From positions 186,001 to 250,000 of the forward strand of contig JAEURR010000005.1 in NCBI GenBank assembly GCA_016788115.1: 64,000 nucleotides of DNA, in the 5' to 3' direction. Positions 53,182-60,073 of this stretch are shown here, in pieces. The position numbers and the translations under genes are program-made. A model generated the notes under the pieces. The model was not told the origin of the DNA. It saw only the letters and a program-made list of their open reading frames with translations, and did not search any database. The DNA is from Chthonomonas sp. Its GTDB lineage: Bacteria; Armatimonadota; Fimbriimonadia; Fimbriimonadales; Fimbriimonadaceae. The first letter of the stretch is position 1; every line of letters starts with the position of its first letter.

Positions 53182-54113
53182 TTCTTGGACCCTTGCTTGC
53201 GGCTGCGGCACAGCAGTGCTGCGCCGATGCCGAGAGGAAGCAGCGCTGTGGGCTCGGGTGCGATGACGGTAGCGACGGCTCGGAAACTCACTCCTGACGG
53301 AACGTTCACAACCAGCTGCGGGGCCAGCAAGTTGGAGAAGGTGGACGTGCGATAGATTGAGGAGCCCCCACCGACCGCATTGCCCGAGGAATAAATCATC
53401 TGGTCGTGACCAGCAGCGACGGACAGCGCACCAGAAAGAAGCTGTGCATCCAAGAAAGTTGGCCCACCCGTGAGCGTGCCACCCGAAGATACGGTATAGC
53501 TGCGGACCGCGCCCGCGGAATAGTCCGCAACAAACAGTTTTCCGGACCTGAAGAGGCCGTTTCCGTAGAGATTGCTGCTGGAGGCCATCGGACCGTTTAG
53601 CACTGTCAGCGAAGAGTTCAACCGGATGTACTGTGCCCCTGAAGTGAAAGCGAGGACGTTCCCGAAGGAGTCTGCCGTGATGCTATAGAAGCTGGAGGTG
53701 CTGGTATAGGTTGCTAGCAACGTACCGGTGAGCGTGTACTTGAACAGGGTTTGGTTCGAGGTCACCGCAAGGTTGCCATCGGCCATACGAACCACTCCCG
53801 AGGATACAGATGTGGCGGTCGGTGATCCCATGAACCACTCACGTACGAATGCGCCCGTGCTGTAGTTGAAAACGGAAACGCTGTTCCGAATCTGATCGGT
53901 CACGTAGGCGAGCCCAGTGCTTCCATCTGCGTAGATCTGGTCGACTTGGCTGAAATAGCCCTTCCCGAATTCTCCGAGATAGGCGCCCGAGTCGCCGTCG
54001 TACCTCTTCACCGACCCGGATGCCGAATCGGAAGCCAAGACAAGATCGAACGAAGCTGACGAAATACAAGCACCGCAAAGCAACGCGCCCAGAACGAGCG
54101 AAATCCTCCCCAT
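53178..54113 (-). CDS. PEP-CTERM sorted protein, paralog 1
   Basis: A 311-residue secreted protein. The signal peptide ends near CISSA, then the sequence KRYDGDSGAYLGEFGKGYF matches the downstream paralog (KRFDGQTGAYLGEIGAGRM). The body has strand-rich repeats with turn motifs such as DGSTGLAYVTDQ and ADSFGNVLAF, suggesting a six- or seven-bladed propeller. It ends APEPTALLPLGIGAALL then CRSRKQ. Tandem duplicate of the gene at 52243. Confidence 0.82.
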   Translation of the reverse strand: MGRISLVLGALLCGACISSASFDLVLASDSASGSVKRYDGDSGAYLGEFGKGYFSQVDQIYADGSTGLAYVTDQIRNSVSVFNYSTGAFVREWFMGSPTATSVSSGVVRMADGNLAVTSNQTLFKYTLTGTLLATYTSTSSFYSITADSFGNVLAFTSGAQYIRLNSSLTVLNGPMASSSNLYGNGLFRSGKLFVADYSAGAVRSYTVSSGGTLTGGPTFLDAQLLSGALSVAAGHDQMIYSSGNAVGGGSSIYRTSTFSNLLAPQLVVNVPSGVSFRAVATVIAPEPTALLPLGIGAALLCRSRKQGSKK

Positions 54114-54194
54114 TCCGGCATTCTACAAGAGTTTGTGTAGATATCCAACCAGTTTGTTTCGAAAGGAATCAAGCGAACAAGACGACACGGGGCG

Positions 54195-54228
54195 ACGGCA
54201 TCCAGCGGAGGATGCCGTAAAGTATAGT
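54195..54228 (+). promoter_or_regulatory. Palindrome next to -10 box of the YdeI-like gene
   Basis: A perfect nine-base inverted repeat ACGGCATCC / GGATGCCGT with a six-base loop lies directly before TATAGT (54223-54228). The ATG follows five bases later, so the palindrome would sit in the -35 to -10 spacer and act as an operator rather than as an RNA hairpin. Confidence 0.5.
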
Positions 54229-54233
54229 AGCTG

Positions 54234-54764
54234 ATGGCGCACGCGATTCGATTCCAAACGACTCTCTTGCAGGCGACCGAGGAGCTGTTCGCATTCGTTC
54301 GTCTGCCCGAAGATGCGAGCCAGGCGCTGCCTTCGCGGGGCATGGTGTCGGTGGAGGGCACGGCAGACGGGCACCCATTCGCCGTGACCTTGGAACCGGA
54401 CGGTCAAGGTGGTCATTGGTTCCGAGTGGACCAGAAGCTCGCGCTCTCGGTCGGCTCAACCGTCGATTTCGAGATCGCCCCAGTCTCCGTCGAGCCCGAG
54501 CCCGTTGTCCCTGAAGACCTTTTGCAGGCACTTGAGCGCGCTCCGGCCAAAGCTCAGGCGACCTGGGACAGCACCACTGCAGTGGCGCGTCGCGATTGGA
54601 TCCAGTGGATCGTATCCGGCAAGAAGGCGGAGACCCGGGCGCTCCGTATCGAGAAGGCGTGCGAAATGCTGGCCTCGGGCAAGCGACGGGTCTGCTGTTT
54701 CGACCGCTCCGGCATGTACAGCAAAAGCCTCAGTTGCCCGGTTGCCGAGGGCGAGTCGATCTAG
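54234..54764 (+). CDS. YdeI/OmdA-like DUF1905 protein
   Basis: A 176-residue protein of two parts. DUF1905 covers about 3-82 (IRFQTTLLQATEELFAFVRLP, in part, with HWFRVDQKL), and an OmdA/YdeI-type domain about 95-160 (LLQALERAPAKAQATWDS, RRDWIQWIVSGKKAETRALRI in part). Members are linked to resistance or surface phenotypes in a few species but have no known enzyme activity. Likely leaderless. Stop overlaps the convergent TetR gene by four bases. Confidence 0.82.
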   Translation: MAHAIRFQTTLLQATEELFAFVRLPEDASQALPSRGMVSVEGTADGHPFAVTLEPDGQGGHWFRVDQKLALSVGSTVDFEIAPVSVEPEPVVPEDLLQALERAPAKAQATWDSTTAVARRDWIQWIVSGKKAETRALRIEKACEMLASGKRRVCCFDRSGMYSKSLSCPVAEGESI

Positions 54765-55324
54765 GCTCGCCACGATCGCGTCACTGCTTGAGCGGCTCTC
54801 TCAAAGTTGAGTGCGATCTCTTCTTTTGGGCCGCGGAGTTCCCCGCGCAACCAACGATCCATCATCTCAAGAAAGGCACCGGCAAGACACGAAAGCATCG
54901 CCTGATCGCTCATGCTGGGCGGCTTCTCCAGACCCAGATCACGCGCTGCGAGATCCGCGATCATCGTCTTGAAGCCCTTCACAAGCAGGCGCCGAGCCGA
55001 GGAGTTGCGCAACGCACACCAGAGGTCACGGCGCGCACACAAATGGTAGATCAATGGACGGAGAAAGCTCAGTTCGCCGGGTGTTGGCCTGACCCGCTGC
55101 GACTGTCGCCAGTGGTCGACCATCGAGTGATGCAGACGGCTCAGCGTCGCCGCGAACAGGTCGTCTTTGCAACCGTAATGGCCATAGAAAGTGGAACGGG
55201 CGACTCCTGCTCGCTGCGCGATCAATTGGACGGTCGCGCAATCGTATCCCTGCTCGATCGCTAGGTCGACGAGCGCTATCTGGAGCGCATGCTGGGCGGG
55301 GGAGGGGTGCGCGCTGGTGCTCAT
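54761..55324 (-). CDS. TetR family transcriptional regulator
   Basis: A 187-residue regulator with helix-turn-helix CATVQLIAQRAGVARSTFYG at about 27-46, then HYGCKDDLFAATL. The C-terminal domain resembles the TetR-C group with HLCARRDLWCALR. The in-frame ATG chosen starts the conserved part. The frame continues 17 codons upstream. Divergent from the gene at 55447, which is a candidate target. Confidence 0.87.
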   Translation of the reverse strand: MSTSAHPSPAQHALQIALVDLAIEQGYDCATVQLIAQRAGVARSTFYGHYGCKDDLFAATLSRLHHSMVDHWRQSQRVRPTPGELSFLRPLIYHLCARRDLWCALRNSSARRLLVKGFKTMIADLAARDLGLEKPPSMSDQAMLSCLAGAFLEMMDRWLRGELRGPKEEIALNFERAAQAVTRSWRA

Positions 55325-55446
55325 GGGATTGGGCCAATTGGAGCGGTACTGGACACTCGGCGGCCCAATGTCCAAAGCTCTCTGATCGAGAGGGACTACG
55401 CTCTGTCTTGGCGCAAGGGTTCCTTGAACAGCGCCGGGGTCCGTCT

Positions 55447-56094
55447 ATGAAAATCAAACTGATTTCAATTACATCCGTGCTGACATTACTGGCCACCGTC
55501 TCCGCGTCGGCACACCATATGTGGCTGCAACTTGACGCGAAGGGCAAGACGGGTCAGGTCTTTGTCGCGGATGACCCGACCAAGCCCGCAGTCCCCATGA
55601 AGGTAAAGGGCGGCAGCCAAACCGCGCTGCAACGGTGGAACATTGGCAAGCTAGCGGCGAGCGAGAACGGCAATTCGCTCCTCGCGGAGGCACTCAGGCC
55701 TTTCGCAGCGGTCCAGCTTACTTACGGTATCCACGGCCCGGACTTGATCACCTGGTACGCCAAGGGCTGCGCAACCGTCCGAGACGCATCAACCACGCTC
55801 GGTCTGGATTACGAGTTCACTGCCAGACGAGTGGGCACGAACGTGGTGTTTCATCTCACCGGGAACAAGAAGCCGGTGCCAGACTGCCGCGTCGAGGTGT
55901 TCGGAGAGGGCATCCCGCTCGACAAGTTCTGGCGCACGGACAAGAAAGGAAACGTGACCGTCCCGTTCCCGAAAGGGGGCCGCATCTATGCGGCGGCAGA
56001 GCCAAAGGTGGACAAGGTCGGAACGTTCAAAGGCAAACAGTACAAGGGGCGACTTGAAATGCCGTGCATCAACTTCGTCGTCCCAAAATCGTGA
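55447..56094 (+). CDS. Secreted DUF4198-like protein
   Basis: A 215-residue protein with a signal peptide ending SASA, then AHHMWLQLDAKGKTGQVFV. The His-His pair directly after the cleavage site is the DUF4198 (NikM-like) hallmark and could bind a metal. A second beta-sandwich follows (about 130-210, DCRVEVFGEGIPLDKFWRTD). A periplasmic metal-binding role is possible. No transporter is next to it. The start is the ATG that begins the signal peptide. Confidence 0.72.
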   Translation: MKIKLISITSVLTLLATVSASAHHMWLQLDAKGKTGQVFVADDPTKPAVPMKVKGGSQTALQRWNIGKLAASENGNSLLAEALRPFAAVQLTYGIHGPDLITWYAKGCATVRDASTTLGLDYEFTARRVGTNVVFHLTGNKKPVPDCRVEVFGEGIPLDKFWRTDKKGNVTVPFPKGGRIYAAAEPKVDKVGTFKGKQYKGRLEMPCINFVVPKS

Positions 56095-56152
56095 GATCGC
56101 CAAGCGTACGTTCGCGTTGACAGCCAGATGGCTCCTCTGCCAGCATGGAGAG

Positions 56153-56647
56153 ATGCTGCGCTTGCCCATTGTTTGCGTCCTTGCGGGCGTCGTCTCGGTT
56201 CTGTCGGGGCACCAGCAGAACCCGACCCCCGCCGAATCCGATCCGGTGGGCAACACCCTGCGCGCAACAGGACTCATCCACACCGATATCGGGGGCTTCT
56301 ACAAGCTCCGGTACGACTACTCGGACACCAAGCGGCACCAGGACTCATACATTCGGAAACGAGTGGATACATACGAGAGCCTGAGCGTTCAGGAGTCGTA
56401 CTCGCTGTGCTATGAGAGTAAAACCGCGCCGGATACGGAGCTGCTGCGAAAAGTCTTCCAGAAGAGCTTTAGCATCGGGGGTTTGATCTTGGAAGAGCCT
56501 TCGAAGGACCAAGAGCTTTGGCGTATTCGTTTCAAGATCGACGTGCCAACCAACACGACCGCAGAACGGCTCAAAACGTATTTGCAGTATGTGGGCGGTA
56601 CAGCGGACGGGATCGAGAAAGAACTCGGCGCGGAGGACAAACTATGA
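56153..56647 (+). CDS. Small secreted protein, paralog of the next gene
   Basis: A 164-residue protein with a signal peptide ending near SGHQQN. The mature part (LRATGLIHTDIGGFYKLRYDY, in part) has the layout of YbjN/CesT-type chaperone-like folds: two helices around four strands, with LLRKVFQKSFSIGG and LWRIRFKIDVP. It overlaps the next gene (ATGA) and the two proteins share the ALxATGL-x(5) opening and the YxxRF/RYNVKFD strand. Function unknown. Confidence 0.65.
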   Translation: MLRLPIVCVLAGVVSVLSGHQQNPTPAESDPVGNTLRATGLIHTDIGGFYKLRYDYSDTKRHQDSYIRKRVDTYESLSVQESYSLCYESKTAPDTELLRKVFQKSFSIGGLILEEPSKDQELWRIRFKIDVPTNTTAERLKTYLQYVGGTADGIEKELGAEDKL

Positions 56648-57156
56648 AGTTCCTCGGTCTGTTAACCACGCTCTCGATACTGACAAGCTCCGCACTCCAA
56701 TCGGACGAAGCGGTCAAGGATCAAGCCAAGAAGGCGCTCGAGGCCACGGGGCTCAAATTCGAGACGACCGCCAGCGGGAAGAACTACTCGATCGTCTTCA
56801 CGCATCCCGAGAACCGGCAGCATACGGTCTACATGAGCTTGACCCCGAACCGCCCTGGCAAGCTGATCACCTACAACCTATACACCCAGGTCTGGTACAG
56901 CAAAGACGCGCCCGACGATGCCCTCATGCGCAAGATTCTGGGAAGAACCAAGAAGCTTGGAGCGTTTTACCTATTCAAGGATTCCCATGACACGTGGACC
57001 TTGCGCTACAACGTCAAGTTCGACGCGACCGATATGCCGGAAATCCCCAAGGCCGAAGACAAACTCGTCAAAGCGTTGAAAGACTGCATTTTCTTCGTGA
57101 ACGCAGTTGGCGAAGAGACGGACAAGGAACTCAACGGCGCAGCGGATATTCAGTGA
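56644..57156 (+). CDS. Small secreted protein, paralog of the preceding gene
   Basis: A 170-residue protein with a signal peptide ending near SSALQ. It opens KKALEATGLKFETTASGKNY and contains LMRKILGRTKKLGAFYLF and WTLRYNVKFDATDMPE, aligning with the preceding gene product over its length. YbjN-like fold by appearance only. The 184 bases after it hold no gene; they end at the convergent PEP-CTERM gene. Confidence 0.65.
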   Translation: MKFLGLLTTLSILTSSALQSDEAVKDQAKKALEATGLKFETTASGKNYSIVFTHPENRQHTVYMSLTPNRPGKLITYNLYTQVWYSKDAPDDALMRKILGRTKKLGAFYLFKDSHDTWTLRYNVKFDATDMPEIPKAEDKLVKALKDCIFFVNAVGEETDKELNGAADIQ

Positions 57157-57340
57157 TCACCGAGCTTTGTTTCGCTCAAGAGTCCGCATCCAGGGGTAGG
57201 CGTTGGACGACCTGAGATGAGCCGCCACTCTTGGCAATGCCCGCGAAGTAGCTACCCGAGGCGATGGGTAGGACGGATGCGCCAAGCAGAAATCCGGGTC
57301 CCGCATGCGAACAAGCCGCCGGGGTTCGGGACACCACCGG

Positions 57341-58072
57341 TCAGCGGCGGCGGCGAAGGAGCAGCGCCGCGAGCCCAAGTCCGACGGCCATGGTGCCCGG
57401 TTCGGGGACAGACTCGATGCGGACCCGCGTGCGGCTGGTGCCGTAGGCAAAGGCGCTGTCGGTCGGGTTCAGAGGTGACGCGACGAAGCTTGCAAGCGCC
57501 TGCTCATCGATCTGCACCGAATGCACGCCAGCAGCGAGCGGCACCACATAGGCACCATCACTGAACGTGCCGTGAATGAACACGCCATTGACTTGAATCG
57601 ATTTACGAAGGGCGGCCGTTGATTGCAGCGACCCGAACGTCAGGTTCGCGACTGTATTCGTCGAGTAGGCGTATAGGGTCCCGGGGGCGTCCAACGTCAC
57701 CGTGAACCAGCTGGAGAACCCGATCTCGGCATAGCCCGTGCTGATGCCCATGTTTGGCGAACCGTAGCATCCCACATCGCCAGCGAAGGTCGATCGATAC
57801 TCCCAGACCGTCGGTGTATTGATTGTCATTTGTCCCGCGGTCGATACCTGGCTGGAGTAGTTCATCGTGCCTGGCGAGGAAATCGTCAGCGGATCGGAAA
57901 AGCTGTGAGGGATCCCACTCGCGCTGGCATAGTACACGTTCAGAGGATTCGATGAGGCGTTTTTGTGCACGACCCCTGAGTTGACGGCTGCCGTAAATCC
58001 GGTGATGTTGGCGAAGGCCGACGGAGCCAAACCCGCGACCAACGCGAGACAGTAGATCTTCGCAATTCGCAT
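57341..58072 (-). CDS. PEP-CTERM sorted protein
   Basis: A 243-residue secreted protein with a signal peptide ending AFA, a beta-rich body (about 25-215) with few charged residues, and the sorting end SVPEPGTMAVGLGLAALLL then RRRR. The middle (WFTVTLDAPGTLYAYS) has a single-domain jellyroll look. Not an obvious paralog of the pair at 52243-54113. The 197 bases upstream hold no confident gene. Confidence 0.82.
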   Translation of the reverse strand: MRIAKIYCLALVAGLAPSAFANITGFTAAVNSGVVHKNASSNPLNVYYASASGIPHSFSDPLTISSPGTMNYSSQVSTAGQMTINTPTVWEYRSTFAGDVGCYGSPNMGISTGYAEIGFSSWFTVTLDAPGTLYAYSTNTVANLTFGSLQSTAALRKSIQVNGVFIHGTFSDGAYVVPLAAGVHSVQIDEQALASFVASPLNPTDSAFAYGTSRTRVRIESVPEPGTMAVGLGLAALLLRRRR

Positions 58073-58269
58073 CTTAAGGGTCCTTCGTCAAAAATGTGCT
58101 GGAGTGTGACATCGACCGATATTGGATCGAATTCGAGATCACGAACAAGCACTGGGGGGCCTCTTCGGCTTGGTCATCGTCTTCGGTCACAACCGAGACT
58201 TGATCCGCAGGAGAGACCACAGGTTCCGAACCCATGGACCGATCGCTGCGCAAGTTGCGATCTCCGTTA

Positions 58270-59955
58270 CTAGAAGTAATACCGGAGGTCCCACTCACGC
58301 TGGAATGCCTGTCCTGTAGTTTTGTCCGCGATGTAGTCCAGAGTCTTGGCGACGAGTCGGTACGTTGTCCCGTTGGGCCCCGTGAGGAATATCTCACCAG
58401 TTCCCCCGTAAATCTCACTGGTGAAGACCAGAATCTTGAGCATGTCCCCCTTCTTAGCTGTGAAGGTAAGCGGACCGCGGTTCCCTCGAATGGCTCCATC
58501 TGGGTCGGCGTAAATTTCGACACCGTTCACCTGCACAACCAATTTGGACCGAACCTCGAACGGGCCGAAAGCAGCTCCGCCGACCGGTTGGTTCCCGGAG
58601 AGCACGAACGTCCCTCCCAACGGTTGCGGCTTGCTGGACCGAGCACCCACCTTGACCGATACGCTGTCCGTCCCCTTGGATCCCTGCGCGGTAATGGTTG
58701 TGCTGGACCATGTGAGGACTGTTAAGGGTACACCCGCAGAGCTTGTGGTCACGTTCTGCAGGACCGTGTCCTTCGTTTCGCCAAACTGACCCTCGATGGT
58801 GATGACCCCCGTCGTGGCATCCATCGTCGCATCGCGAATAATCGGCTTGATTGCGCCCAGTGTCTCGTTCCCCGGAACGAACTTCAGCTTAGCATTGGTC
58901 GCCCGGGAGGTGCTGTAAACCTCGCGGGTCTGGGGGCACTTGCTCGTGGCCATGTCCGCGATGAGCTCCTTGATATCGAGTGACTGCTTTTCGCCTGGGT
59001 TCGCGGGTTTGGGTTCCAAGTTGTACAGCCCTAGCGTGCGATCCAGCAGATAGTAGGCTGCATAGATCGCGGACAGATCCTCGGTCGAGTCGTCCCAACC
59101 CATGTAGACGCCCGCACCGGCCGAGGTGCAAGCCTTAGCAACATCTGGATTACCGCTATGGCAGGCGTTGAAGAACACCACAGAGTTCTTGCCGAACGAG
59201 ATGTACTTGCTGATGAACGATGGCGTCATGCCATAGTGCTTCTCAGCAGGCTTGCCCGAGTCGTTCGCCCCGACGACGTAGACCAGTTCTTCCGCGCTCA
59301 GCATGCTCTGGTAGGTCTGGTCCAACTCCTTGGTCACTTTGGTAGCTGTCCAGATGGCCGTCACCTCGTCTCCTGATTTGAGCGTGACATTCATGCCGTG
59401 GGCATCGAGATAAACGAAACCATCGTCTTTTAAAGCTTTGAATTCCTCGACAGTCCCCTTCTGGATAGGGCCAGCCGGTTCCATCCCCGCGGCGACAAGG
59501 GTCGGGTGCATCGCGACCGCCGGATGCTGGAATAGGGTGCCCATGGTGTCGATGAGCCGGAACTTCCCGGGGATCAGGGATGCACCACCAAGCCGCCCCC
59601 TCGGCGCGCTTACCGGGTAACTCGCCATCTCGGACGCAGGTTGACGGTTGTTGGCGAAGATGATGATGCGACCATCCGTAAACCGACCGTACGCACAGTG
59701 ATCCGGAGTGACTCCCGATTCGGAGAACTCGGGCATCGTGGCCATTTTCGCTGCCAGCTGCGTCGATACTTCGGCTGGCGTGGACGTGGTCAGCGAAGCC
59801 TGAAGCGCCTCCAACGTGTCCATGGCTGCAAAGCGAGTTTCGCTCGCCAAAGTCTCTGCGGGCGGCTGTCCCCCCGATCCACCGCAACCTACGATTGCGA
59901 GGATGCCGTAAATCAACGCCAGCAGTAACAAAGCCCAGTACTTACGCTTACTCAT
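58270..59955 (-). CDS. Lipoprotein with caspase-like (clan CD) peptidase domain
   Basis: A 561-residue lipoprotein (lipobox IVGC, Cys24). Residues about 60-330 form a domain with the two clan CD signatures: hydrophobic strand then His-Gly (VYLDAHG, His186) and hydrophobic strand then Ala-Cys (VVFFNACHSG, Cys265), as in caspase-like, gingipain and CHAT proteases. An IPT/TIG-like beta domain follows at about 375-440 and a C-terminal beta sandwich at 445-561. Lipidation places the protease outside the cytoplasm, unlike most bacterial caspase-like proteins. A BTAD-type activator gene is divergent from it. Substrate and activation unknown. Confidence 0.75.
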   Translation of the reverse strand: MSKRKYWALLLLALIYGILAIVGCGGSGGQPPAETLASETRFAAMDTLEALQASLTTSTPAEVSTQLAAKMATMPEFSESGVTPDHCAYGRFTDGRIIIFANNRQPASEMASYPVSAPRGRLGGASLIPGKFRLIDTMGTLFQHPAVAMHPTLVAAGMEPAGPIQKGTVEEFKALKDDGFVYLDAHGMNVTLKSGDEVTAIWTATKVTKELDQTYQSMLSAEELVYVVGANDSGKPAEKHYGMTPSFISKYISFGKNSVVFFNACHSGNPDVAKACTSAGAGVYMGWDDSTEDLSAIYAAYYLLDRTLGLYNLEPKPANPGEKQSLDIKELIADMATSKCPQTREVYSTSRATNAKLKFVPGNETLGAIKPIIRDATMDATTGVITIEGQFGETKDTVLQNVTTSSAGVPLTVLTWSSTTITAQGSKGTDSVSVKVGARSSKPQPLGGTFVLSGNQPVGGAAFGPFEVRSKLVVQVNGVEIYADPDGAIRGNRGPLTFTAKKGDMLKILVFTSEIYGGTGEIFLTGPNGTTYRLVAKTLDYIADKTTGQAFQREWDLRYYF

Positions 59956-60073
59956 TGTCTTCTCACTTCAATTCACCCCCTACTATAGGTCAGGATCGCA
60001 AATTTATCGTAAACTAGTCGGATACTGTCTCGATGTATTGCATCGGAGAAACGAATGCCGACTGGGCACCCCG

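Noticed and set aside
56117-56122. TTGACA before the gene at 56153
   Set aside because: No acceptable -10 box lies 16-18 bases further on.
58074-58235. A 53-codon acidic ORF on the minus strand between the PEP-CTERM gene and the caspase-like gene
   Set aside because: It has no ribosome site, no -10 box at the right distance and no recognisable motif.
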